The notes under the pieces: generated by a model
The model's input: only the letters and a program-made list of their open reading frames with translations
Databases searched by the model: none
What the model was told of the DNA's origin: nothing
Shown: positions 53,957-61,844 of the stretch, one piece after another
How positions within the stretch are numbered: the first letter of the stretch is position 1
Layout of the letters: the number at the start of each line of letters is the position of its first letter
Assembly: GCA_002305995.1 (NCBI GenBank)
Contig: DBRN01000009.1
Span: forward strand, 41,616 to 105,615
Length of the DNA: 64,000 nucleotides
From: Atopobiaceae bacterium UBA1367
GTDB lineage: Bacteria; Actinomycetota; Coriobacteriia; Coriobacteriales; Atopobiaceae
Direction of reading: 5' to 3'
Program-made: the position numbers and the translations under genes

Positions 53957-54127
53957 ATGGAGCTTTTGAACATGCCGGACGACGGCTCGGACGTGTGGCT
54001 CGACGTGCTTCTCGCGATCCTCGCCATGGCGGCCGTGCTCTTCTGCCTGCAGCTGCTGGTGCAGCGGGCGGCAAACTACTCAGTGCCCAAGATGGTCACC
54101 TACATGCGCCAGCGGCTGCTCAGCTAG
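53957..54127 (+). pseudogene. remnant of a membrane-protein gene
   Basis: 56 residues from ATG 53957: a short acidic start, one strongly hydrophobic helix (VLLAILAMAAVLFCLQLLV) and a basic tail ending MRQRLLS. The frame is open further upstream to about 53840 without a start codon, which suggests the 3' end of a truncated gene at the island's left edge. It could alternatively be a small membrane protein; no good ribosome-binding site is seen. Confidence 0.45.
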
Positions 54128-54176
54128 GCGGCGGTGAGGCATCCCGGCGTGCCGGCTGTGTCGGCTTGAGCGTGCG

Positions 54177-54947
54177 TCATGCCAGCTTCCCGTACTCCTC
54201 GTCCGCCACCGGCTCGAGCCATTCGTTGCTTGCACCCTCGCCCGACACCTCGATGGCCAGGTGCGAGAACCACGAGTCCGACGCCGCGCCGTGCCAGTGC
54301 TTGACGCCCGCGGGGATGTTCACGACGCTTCCCGGGGTCATCTCCACGGGCTCCTCGCCCCATGCCTGGTAGTAGCCGCGCCCGGCCACGCAGATGAGCA
54401 TCTGGCCGCCGCCCGCATCCGCGTGGTGCACATGCCAGTTGTTGCGGCAGCCCGGCTCGAAGGTCACGTTGAACACGGGCACCTGCTCGGTCGAGACCGG
54501 CGCGAGGAAGCTCCGCCCCGTGAAGTACCGCGCGAAGGCGTCGTTGGGCGAGCCGATTGCAAACGGCATCTCCTTCGCGTGCGCCCTCATGGCCGCGTCC
54601 TCGTAGGGCAGGTCGCCCTCGCCCACGCCCCACACGTCCTTAGCGAGGTTGAACACGGCCCACGCCTTCGGCCAGCCGGCGTAGAACGCAACGTGTGCGA
54701 TGACCGCGGCGATCTCCTTCTGCGTCACGCCGTGGGCCTTCGCGTTCTGGAGGTGGAAAGCCAGGGATGAATCCGTTACTCCCTGCGCCATCAGCGCGAC
54801 GACCGTGACGATGCTGCGCGTCTTCAGGTCGATGTCCTCATTGTTCCAGTTCTCTCCGAACAGCACGTCGTCGTTGTAGTGCGCGAACTCCGGGGCGAAA
54901 TCCCCCAGCGCGTCGCGGCCCGCCGTCTGCACGATCTTCTTGCTCAT
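54177..54947 (-). CDS. carboxymuconolactone-decarboxylase-domain/cupin fusion protein
   Basis: 256 residues. The first half is a CMD/AhpD-like helical domain (SIVTVVALMAQGVTDSSLAFHLQNAKAHGVTQKEIAAVIAHVAFYAGWPKAWAV, lacking the AhpD CxxC pair). The second half is a cupin (VTFEPGCRNNWHVHHADAGG with HxH, CVAGRGYYQ, and GVKHWHGA). Such fusions are frequent in anaerobe redox clusters; activity unknown. ATG 54947 is favoured because AAGGAG lies eight bases upstream; an ATG two codons earlier lies too close to it. Confidence 0.88.
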   Translation of the reverse strand: MSKKIVQTAGRDALGDFAPEFAHYNDDVLFGENWNNEDIDLKTRSIVTVVALMAQGVTDSSLAFHLQNAKAHGVTQKEIAAVIAHVAFYAGWPKAWAVFNLAKDVWGVGEGDLPYEDAAMRAHAKEMPFAIGSPNDAFARYFTGRSFLAPVSTEQVPVFNVTFEPGCRNNWHVHHADAGGGQMLICVAGRGYYQAWGEEPVEMTPGSVVNIPAGVKHWHGAASDSWFSHLAIEVSGEGASNEWLEPVADEEYGKLA

Positions 54948-54973
54948 CGTCATCACTCCTTGAATCTGATCGC

Positions 54974-56154
54974 TTACAGGCTCTCTCGTAGTATGTCGGT
55001 TATATCTTCTGCCGTCATCTGCCTGAACCCGCCCGGCAGGCACGCGATGCTCACGGCGATCTCCTCGATCTGCTCTGGCTTCACACCCAGCTCGGTCAAG
55101 GTGCGGTGAGCGCCGACCTCGCGGGTCCAGGCGTCGAGCGCCTCGATGCCTGCGAGTGCGACATCCGCATCCGCCTTGCCCGCCGCATCGATGCCCCATA
55201 CGTTCACGGCGAAGCGATGGAACTGCGCGATCGCCTCGGGCGTGGCATCGTAGATGCACCGGTAGTAGTTCGCGGTGATGGTGGCCAGCCCGAAGCCGTG
55301 AACGCAGTCGGTGTAGGCGCCCACCTGGTGCTCGATCATGTGGCACTGGAAGTGGGTTTTCTTGCCGCACTTCAGCACGCGGTTCTCCGCAAGCGAGCTC
55401 GCCCACAGGAGGTTCGCTCGGGCCTGGTAGTCGTCCGGGTCGGCCACGACGCGCGGCAGGTCGCGGATGACGCTGCGCATCGCGGCCTCCAGCAGGTCGT
55501 CGGCCAGCACGTCGCCCACCGGCAGGCTGAAGTACTCCTCCATCATGTGGTTCAGGGCGTCGTAGCCGCCCGCCACCGTCTGCGTCTCGGGCACGGTGAA
55601 GGTGAGCTCGGGCTCCTGCACGGCGAAGCGGGCATTCAACTGCGGGCGGTCGGCACCGGTCTTCACGAGCGCCTTCTCGTTGGTGATGACCGAGCCGCCG
55701 TTGCCCTCGCTGCCCGTGCCGGCGGCCGTCACGACGGTGCCTACGGGCAAGGGCTTAGCATCGGCCGCCACCGACTCGAAGCGCACGAAGTACTTGTCCC
55801 AGAAGGCGTCGGCGTCCAGGTCCTCCGTCGCGGCGAGCGCGATGACCTTGCACGCGTCCATAACGCTGCCGCCGCCGACGGCCAGGATGCACTCGACGCC
55901 CTCGGCACGCGCGATGGCCGCCCCCTCCATCACCTTCGCGAGCGTGGGGTTTGCCATGAGCCACCGAATTCCACGACGTGCCTGCCGCCGAGCGCCACCA
56001 CGATGCGGTCGAACAGCCTCGTGCGCTTCACCGAGCCGCCGCCGTAGGCGATCATCACCGTGTGCGCATCGCCCAGCTCGCGCGAAAGCGCCGCCTCCAG
56101 CTGCCCGCGTCCGAAGTAGAACCGCGTTGCGTTCTCGAATACGAAGTTTTCCAT
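54974..56154 (-). pseudogene. iron-containing alcohol dehydrogenase, frameshifted
   Basis: Type III Fe-ADH (YqhD/butanol-dehydrogenase branch). The N-terminal 65 residues (MENFVFENATRFYFGRG, AYGGGSVKRTRLFD, VVEFGG) lie in one frame. From about 55958 the protein continues one frame over with MANPTLAKVMEGAAIARAEG, AVGGGSVMDACKV, GTGSEGNGG and the metal-binding HMIEHQVGAYTDCVHG. A single missing base at about 55958-55962 explains the break, since relatives read FGGI(M)xNPT across it. The rest is intact, so the lesion is recent or a sequencing error. Confidence 0.85.
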
Positions 56155-56169
56155 CTCCAAGCCTTTCCC

Positions 56170-57078
56170 TTAAAGCTGCCGTTCCCAGAATGACGCGGCG
56201 CGGTTGAGCCAACCCTCGGCCGCCGTGCCCGCGCCTAAGCCGAAGCCATGCGGCAGGCCGTCGAACACCTCGATCTCGGCATCGGTGCCGTTGCTGCGGA
56301 TGCGCTCGATGCGCGACTGCATGGTGCGCCAGTCGGCGATCCAGTCGTCCGTACCCACGGCGCTGTAAGTTGGCGGCTCTTTTCCCGTCACCTCGGAAAG
56401 CCCTGTGTAGTTCACGATGCAGGCCGCAGGGCGCGGGTAGGCCGCCTCGCCGAAGCTTTCCGCCCCGTAGGCTCCCAGCCACGCCGCCATGCGCGCGCCG
56501 GCAGAGCCGCCCCACAGCGAGTACCCGTCCATTCGTATGCCCAATTCGCCGGCGTGCTCGTGGAGGTAAGTGATCGCCCGCGCCAGGTCCTCGCAGGCAG
56601 TCCGCGAGCCCGGGCGGTATATGAGCGCGAAAGCGTTGTAGCCGCGCCTGGAGAGCTCGAGGCAGTGCGGGAAGCTGTCGTGCATCGCGCCCACGTAGGC
56701 CATGCCGCCGCCCGCGCTCACGATGGCGGTGCGGGCACCCTCGTCTCCCCGGAAGAAGAGCAGGCCGGTGTCGGCCTTGGCGGGGTCGGCCGCCTTTTCC
56801 TCGTCCGAGTAGATGTCGACGAACACCGTCTCGCCTGACGCTGCGCGGTTGCGCAAGTAGTTGCAGACCTCGACCGTCATGTCAGCATCGATCCCGTTGT
56901 ACCAGGTCATCTGGAAGCTGCCTAGCGTGCCCCCGCTCCAGTAGCCCGCGTCCACCGGGAAGATGAGCCTGCCCCAGCCGCCAAACGCAGGGTCCGCAAT
57001 CGCATCGGAGATGCGCGTATCGCGCGTGAAGCTCGCTGTTTCCACTGTCTCCACCTCCTGAATCCCGGAACCGCTCAT
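56170..57078 (-). CDS. alpha/beta hydrolase (esterase/lipase type)
   Basis: About 302 residues. An N-terminal part (AFGGWGRLIFPVDAGYWSG) and a BD-FAE-like hydrolase core: SAGGGMAYVGAMHDSFP (oxyanion region), nucleophile elbow WGGSAGARMA, and DGLPHGFGLG containing the probable catalytic His. The start is uncertain: ATG 57078 and an upstream TTG are in frame, and the frame continues without a stop into the remnant of the esterase gene upstream. No clear ribosome-binding site is present, so expression may depend on that upstream gene. Confidence 0.75.
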   Translation of the reverse strand: MSGSGIQEVETVETASFTRDTRISDAIADPAFGGWGRLIFPVDAGYWSGGTLGSFQMTWYNGIDADMTVEVCNYLRNRAASGETVFVDIYSDEEKAADPAKADTGLLFFRGDEGARTAIVSAGGGMAYVGAMHDSFPHCLELSRRGYNAFALIYRPGSRTACEDLARAITYLHEHAGELGIRMDGYSLWGGSAGARMAAWLGAYGAESFGEAAYPRPAACIVNYTGLSEVTGKEPPTYSAVGTDDWIADWRTMQSRIERIRSNGTDAEIEVFDGLPHGFGLGAGTAAEGWLNRAASFWERQL

Positions 57079-57857
57079 GCCGTGCATGCGGCCGAGCACC
57101 GCCGGAAGCCCGTTGTATAGGAACTCCTGCAAGGCCTCGTAGTCGTGCCGGCCGCCCTCCTTCTGGTAGAACGCGTAATGGTCGGGCGTGAAGACGTCGG
57201 GGCGCGCGAGGCCTTCAGGTCCTCGTCGGACGTCGAGGCGGCATAGGTGCGGAATCGGCCCTCCACGGCCGGCATAAGATCGGCCTCGAACTCCTGGTGG
57301 AAGGCGCGCAGCGACGCGACCGACGTCGCGCAGTCATCCGAGGCATCTGGCGCGTAGAACGTCGGCGACACGAAGATGGTCGGAGGGATGTCGCCATTCG
57401 CGATTAGATTGTCGATGATGTTCCTCACCGAGCCGTACTCGAAGTACTCGCCGGCGTGCCCGCCCCAGCCGTGCATCAGGTAGACGATGTCGTAACGCGC
57501 GTCCTCGTCGGCTTCGTCGTAGCCGTAGGGCAGGTACACGTACGCCGCCTTCGTGACCTCTTCGCCGCTGCCCGCGTAGTCGCGAGGCCCGTACTCGACG
57601 CGCACGACGCTGCCGGGCTCGGCCGATGCTGTCCGGTAGTCCGCCGGCACCGCCTCGGTGAACCCGGTTTGCGGGATGTTGCCCACTTCGCCTCCCTCGC
57701 TTTCCAAGGAAGCCGCGCCCGCAGCGGGCGGCGCGTCGGAAGCCTGCCCGCTCGAACCCGGATTCGCGCATGAAGCAAGCATGGTAGCCAGCATCACCGC
57801 GACCGCAAACCCGATTGCAACGGCTGCCGTCATCATCGGCTTTTCGAAAACAACCAT
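57079..57857 (-). pseudogene. feruloyl-esterase-like lipoprotein with internal deletion
   Basis: The N-terminal 220 residues are intact: lipoprotein signal (LATMLASC), Pro/Ala linker and the esterase start (YVYLPYGYDEADEDARYDIVYLMHGWGGHAGEYF) up to TSDEDLKASR. There the DNA jumps to the family C-terminal segment in another frame (PDVFTPDHYAFYQKEGGRHDYEAL, YNGLPAVL). The part that should hold GGFSMG and the catalytic Ser and Asp is missing (roughly 110-130 codons). Without these residues it should be inactive. Confidence 0.8.
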
Positions 57858-57874
57858 TCCATCGCCCCCTCGTC

Positions 57875-58169
57875 TCAGGAGAGCCCCTCGTACCACTCAT
57901 CCACCTGGTCGAGCGAGGAATCCACGCTTCCGCCTCTGATTGCCGGACCATGACCACAGAGCGATGAGGCTCTTGCCGCCCCTGTCGGCCGCTGCCGTAG
58001 ACGCGCTCGACGCCGGGGCGGTCCCAACCGACTCGGAAGCCGGGCTGCTTTCTCCCGACGCCGATGGCGCCGTGGACGAGCCTGCGTTTCCGCTACCACA
58101 TCCCGCCAGCGTCAGCATCGAGCCTCCGGCCAAAGCCCTCGCCAGCCCCAGGAAGCCCCTTCTGCTCAT
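57875..58169 (-). pseudogene. flavodoxin-type lipoprotein with internal deletion
   Basis: The N-terminus is a Tat-type lipoprotein signal (MSRRGFLGLARALAGG, LAGC), a Ser/Ala linker and the first flavodoxin strand KSLIALWSWSGN. There the sequence changes frame into what reads as a flavodoxin C-terminus (AIRGGSVDSSLDQVDEWYEGL). About 100 codons holding most of the FMN site are gone. The deletion has the same style as in the neighbouring esterase gene. Confidence 0.75.
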
Positions 58170-58230
58170 GCTTATTCCCTTTTCTATGCTCGCTCCTTTC
58201 TGTTCACCTTTGTTATTCTTCCGTCGCCGC

Positions 58231-58851
58231 TTACCTGATGAAGTTGGTGCGCCGGAAGGGCTCGCGCTCGGGAAGGCCGAGCTCCCGCTTGCCCCAGGCT
58301 ACGGACTTCATGAGGAAGGCCATGTTACGCGCCAGCGTGCGGACCTGCTGGAGGCCCTCGGCGTCCTGAGCCGCCTCGCCCTGCTCGCGACCGAACACGC
58401 CTGTCCAGTACTGCCCAGACGCTATCGGCATGCCGGATATGGCGAAGTATTTGTTCAGCTCGTCCCAGGTCGCGCTCGTGCCGCCACGACGTGCCACGGC
58501 GAACGTTGCGCCCACCTTCGCGCGACGGTCCATCCAGCCCGTGGAATAGAACAACCGGTCCATGAAAGCGATGGTCGTGGCGTTCGCGCTTCCGAAGTAC
58601 ACGGGCGTGCCCACCACCAGGCCGTCTGCTTCTTCGAGTAGCGGAGCAGCTTCGTTCACGACGTCGTCGAAGACGCATTTCCCGTGCTCCATGCACTTCG
58701 TGCACGCGATGCAGCCGCGCACGTCCTTGTTGCCAATTTGAAGTGTCTCCGACTCGATGCCCTGCTCGGCAAATGTCTTCTCCATTTCGGCCAACGCAAT
58801 CGCGGTGTTTCCGCTGCGCCGGGGGCTGCCGTTCACCATCAAGACCTTCAT
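58231..58851 (-). CDS. NAD(P)H-dependent oxidoreductase of the flavodoxin/iron-sulfur flavoprotein type
   Basis: 206 residues. FMN loop MVNGSPRRSGNTAIAL, a CIACTKCMEHGKC cluster (CxxCxxC...C pattern of iron-sulfur flavoproteins), GTPVYFGSANATTIAFMDRLFY and a C-terminal helix. It uses FMN to reduce quinones or other acceptors. It is in the same-strand cluster with flavin reductase and aldo/keto reductase genes and is spaced 4 bp from the former. Confidence 0.9.
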   Translation of the reverse strand: MKVLMVNGSPRRSGNTAIALAEMEKTFAEQGIESETLQIGNKDVRGCIACTKCMEHGKCVFDDVVNEAAPLLEEADGLVVGTPVYFGSANATTIAFMDRLFYSTGWMDRRAKVGATFAVARRGGTSATWDELNKYFAISGMPIASGQYWTGVFGREQGEAAQDAEGLQQVRTLARNMAFLMKSVAWGKRELGLPEREPFRRTNFIR

Positions 58852-58855
58852 TGCA

Positions 58856-59440
58856 CTACTTCCCCCTAGCGGCCTTCGCGAGCGCCACGCCCGCATTCCA
58901 GGCCAGGCCGACCTTCTCGCCCGTCGCGTAATATCCGTGGCCGAACTGGTCGAAGGTGAGCGCGTCGAGCTTCACGGGGTCCACCTTGCCGTCGGCCCCG
59001 AGCACCTTCTCGTCTACGCTCACGCCCACGATACGCCCCACGACTGCGTGCATGTTCTCGGTCTGCACGACCTCGGCTAGCTCGCATTCCATCGCGAGCG
59101 GGAACTCCTCGATGATGGGGGCGTTCACGTTGCCGCTGCGCACGGCGTGGTAGCCCGACTTCGCGAACTTGTCGGGCAGCTTGTTGCTCGTGGCGATGCC
59201 GTAGTAGTCGGCTACGTCCGTGTGCGCCACGTCGGCGATGCTCACCGTGAAGGCGCCCGTCTGGCGAATCGCCTTGGTGGTGGCATGGCCCTCGTCAATG
59301 CACAGGGCAATCCTGTCCATCCCGCAGATCGTGCCCCAGGCCGCGTTCATTGCCTGCACCGTGCCCGCCTCGTCGTACGCGGCTACGATCAGCACCGGCA
59401 TCGGGAACACGGCCGGCTGCACTTCCAGTTCTTTCCTCAT
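58856..59440 (-). CDS. flavin reductase family protein
   Basis: 194 residues with the DIM6/NTAB split-barrel FMN-binding fold: FPMPVLIVAAYDEAGTVQAMNAAWGTICG, ATTKAIRQTGAFTVSI, SGNVNAPIIEEFPLAMECEL. It reduces FMN with NAD(P)H or acts as a small flavoprotein. It stands 4 bp upstream of the flavodoxin-type oxidoreductase gene, to which it may supply reduced flavin. Confidence 0.9.
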   Translation of the reverse strand: MRKELEVQPAVFPMPVLIVAAYDEAGTVQAMNAAWGTICGMDRIALCIDEGHATTKAIRQTGAFTVSIADVAHTDVADYYGIATSNKLPDKFAKSGYHAVRSGNVNAPIIEEFPLAMECELAEVVQTENMHAVVGRIVGVSVDEKVLGADGKVDPVKLDALTFDQFGHGYYATGEKVGLAWNAGVALAKAARGK

Positions 59441-59467
59441 AGCCTGCCTCTCTCTATCGCAGGATCC

Positions 59468-60319
59468 CTACATCATGGACTTGATGAAGCCCAGCAGGTG
59501 CTCCACCGTGTCCAGGTTGGTGTGGTCGAAGCAGATGGAGCGATCCTCGTCGAGAGCGGCGATCTTCGCCCTGTCTTCCGCGTCCAGCTCGAAGCCGAAG
59601 GCGTCGAGGTTCTGGGCCATGCGCTCGGGCTTCACGGACTTGGGGATGACCACCACGCCGGCGTCCATGAGGTAGCGCAGCGCCACCTGGCTCACGGCCT
59701 TGCCGTGCTTCTCGGCCACTTCGGAGAGCACCGGGTTGCTGAAGAAGTCGTTCGCGCCCTCGGCGAAGGGGCCCCAGGCCATGTGCTGCACACCGAGCTT
59801 CTCCATCTGGGCATGCGCGGGCACCTGCTGCCAGAACACGTGGGTCTCCACCTGGTTCAAGACCGGCGCCACCTTCGCGAACGCGCAGAGGTCGGTCAGG
59901 CGCACAGGGTCGAAGTTGCTCACGCCGATGCCACGCACGAGCCCCTCCGCGAGCGCGCGCTCCATGTCGCGCCATGCTCCGTAGTAGTCGTTGTAGGGCT
60001 GGTGCAGCAGCATGAGGTCGATGTAGTCGCAGCCCAGCAGCTCCAGCGACGCCTTGACGGACTCGTAGGTCTTGCCCTCGCCGTAGTTGGTGACCCACAC
60101 CTTGTCCACGAGGAAGATGTCCTCCCGCGCCACGCCGCTCTTGGCGATGGCGGCACCCACGCCGCGCTCGTTGGCGTAGGCCTGCGCCGTGTCGATGAGG
60201 CGGTAGCCGGCCGCCAGCGCGTCGGCCACGCAGCGCTCGGTGGTCTCGTCGTCGATCTGGAAGACGCCGTAGCCCAGCATCGGCATCTGCTGCCCGGTCT
60301 CTAAGGTCGTGTACTCCAT
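59468..60319 (-). CDS. aldo/keto reductase (2,5-diketo-D-gluconate reductase-like)
   Basis: 283-residue NADPH-dependent reductase with (beta/alpha)8 barrel. Catalytic residues are recognisable: Asp and Tyr in LIDTAQAYANE, Lys in FLVDKVWV and His in LMLLHQPYND; cofactor-binding VVIPKSVKPERMAQN is near the C-terminus. Substrate unknown. It is first in the minus-strand redox cluster and divergent from the LysR gene, so it is probably under its control. Confidence 0.92.
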   Translation of the reverse strand: MEYTTLETGQQMPMLGYGVFQIDDETTERCVADALAAGYRLIDTAQAYANERGVGAAIAKSGVAREDIFLVDKVWVTNYGEGKTYESVKASLELLGCDYIDLMLLHQPYNDYYGAWRDMERALAEGLVRGIGVSNFDPVRLTDLCAFAKVAPVLNQVETHVFWQQVPAHAQMEKLGVQHMAWGPFAEGANDFFSNPVLSEVAEKHGKAVSQVALRYLMDAGVVVIPKSVKPERMAQNLDAFGFELDAEDRAKIAALDEDRSICFDHTNLDTVEHLLGFIKSMM

Positions 60320-60435
60320 GGTGCGTCCTTTCTGTCGAATCTTTCTGCTGGTTACAGTTTCACGCATAGCGAAGTGGTTGTACAATGCAAATCAAAGTTC
60401 TTTGTGTACGTGATACGCATAGCAGGAGGGTTTCC

Positions 60436-61290
60436 ATGGATCTGGACCAGATGCGCCAACTCGTGGCCATAGCCGAGACGGGCACGATGTCGGCCGCGGC
60501 CGAGCGGTGCTCGCTCACCCAGCCGTCGCTCTCGCGCTCGATGCGCCGCCTCGAGGCGGAGCTCGGGTGCGAGCTGTTCGCGCGCACGAGGAACCGGGCG
60601 ACCCTCAACGAGGCGGGCATGCTCGCCGTGGAGGCGGCACGCGAGGTGCTCGCGGCCGAGACGCGCCTGCGCGACGGCCTAGACGAGCTCGCCCGCCGCG
60701 CGCGCACGCTGAGGGTGGCGTCGGTGGCTCCCGCGCCCGTGTGGGACCTGGCAGCGCGCGTCACGGCCGCGCTGCCCGGGACCATCCTCGACACGGAGAA
60801 CCTGCCCGACGCCGAGGTCGAGCGACGTCTTTTCGTGGGAACCGCGGACCTCGCCGTCACGCGCCGGCCGATAGCTCTGCCGAACTGCACCTGCTCGCCG
60901 CTCATGACCGAGAGCCTCGCCGTCGCCGCGCCGGAGGGCCATCCGCTCGCGGAGCGCGCGCACGTGAGCTTCGCCGACCTTGCCGGCGAGTCGTTCATTG
61001 TGCTGGAGGACATAGGCTTCTGGAAGGAGGTCTACGAGCAGCGGATACCCGACGCCAACGTCATCCTGCAGCGAGACCGCGAGGTGTTCTGGCAGCTCGC
61101 GCAGAGTACCGACCTGCTCCATTTCACCACCGACGCCCCGCAGAACCGAATACAAGACCCCCGGCGGCGCGTGGTGCCGATCTCGGACGCCTCGGCGCAC
61201 GTCACGTTCTACCTCGCGACGCTCGCCAACGCTCCCGAGCGCGTGCGCGACATCGCGAGGCTCATGGGGGGAAACGCAGCGTGCCGCTGA
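60436..61290 (+). CDS. LysR-family transcriptional regulator
   Basis: 284 residues. The N-terminal winged helix (MDLDQMRQLVAIAETGTMSAAAERCSLTQPSLSRSMRRLEAELGCELF) and a periplasmic-binding-like effector domain from about 90. ATG 60436 follows AGGAGGG. The 116-bp divergent gap to the aldo/keto reductase gene must hold the shared operator. In this family it would activate the redox cluster in response to a small molecule. Confidence 0.92.
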   Translation: MDLDQMRQLVAIAETGTMSAAAERCSLTQPSLSRSMRRLEAELGCELFARTRNRATLNEAGMLAVEAAREVLAAETRLRDGLDELARRARTLRVASVAPAPVWDLAARVTAALPGTILDTENLPDAEVERRLFVGTADLAVTRRPIALPNCTCSPLMTESLAVAAPEGHPLAERAHVSFADLAGESFIVLEDIGFWKEVYEQRIPDANVILQRDREVFWQLAQSTDLLHFTTDAPQNRIQDPRRRVVPISDASAHVTFYLATLANAPERVRDIARLMGGNAACR

Positions 61291-61732
61291 GACTCGCCCG
61301 CCATGCAAGAAGAAGGCGTTTCCTCTGATAAATAGGTTTACTCCACCCATGGGAAGAGGCATTGCAGGATATGAATGAGTGTTGCGCATTTGCTGTGAAC
61401 TGCTGCAATGCGGAATCTTGTCGGACAACTCTTCTACCTGACTTCCAGGCTTGAACGGCATAACGCGGCATCGCCGCAGGTCATGAGACCGCTCGTTTCT
61501 TAGCACCAAAACGGAATTCGAACTTCGGAAGTCAGGACATATTATAGTTGTTCAAGTAGCATCGGATAATGCTGGAGGTTGATACGCGTTCGTAATCCCC
61601 CGTGCTGATGGGCAACGCGAAGCGCGAAGTTTGGGATTAACCCTTAAACGCGCAAATGTGGGAACTGAAGCTGATTCTAAATCTAGAAAACGTGCATTAT
61701 GCTCGAATGGCAATCAGCTTCAACCTCCATAG

Positions 61733-61794
61733 ATTCGGAATTTCTATCGATATACATTCGGATTTTCATCGTTGTAGTATTCGGAATTTCTATT
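61733..61794 (+). repeat. three 23-bp-period direct repeats (ATTCGGA-TTTC)
   Basis: ATTCGGAATTTCTAT at 61733, ATTCGGATTTTCAT at 61756 and ATTCGGAATTTCTAT at 61779, exactly 23 bp apart, ending just before the -10 box of the ATPase gene. The layout fits cooperative binding by a regulator; iteron-like replication sites are another possibility but no replication gene is near. Confidence 0.75.
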
Positions 61795-61802
61795 CCTTGT
61801 GG

Positions 61803-61824
61803 TATAGTGCCTGCATAAGCAGGT
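61803..61824 (+). promoter_or_regulatory. ATPase gene -10 box and adjacent hairpin/operator
   Basis: TATAGT at 61803 is followed by CCTGC-ATAA-GCAGG (61811-61824), an inverted repeat around the expected transcription start, 20 bp before the ATG. Confidence 0.5.
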
Positions 61825-61844
61825 ATTGAAGCAAGGATGTCACC

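Larger units (their letters stand above)
61291..61844. other. AT-rich 554-bp region between LysR and ATPase genes
   Basis: Much less GC-rich than the rest of the window. The distal end carries three 23-bp-period direct repeats and the ATPase promoter. The first 400 bp show no gene or known element and could be the scar of lost island genes. Confidence 0.6.

Noticed and set aside
61733..61794. Iterons of a plasmid-type replication origin
   Set aside because: No replication initiator or DnaA boxes nearby; the repeats abut a promoter, so a regulatory role is more likely.
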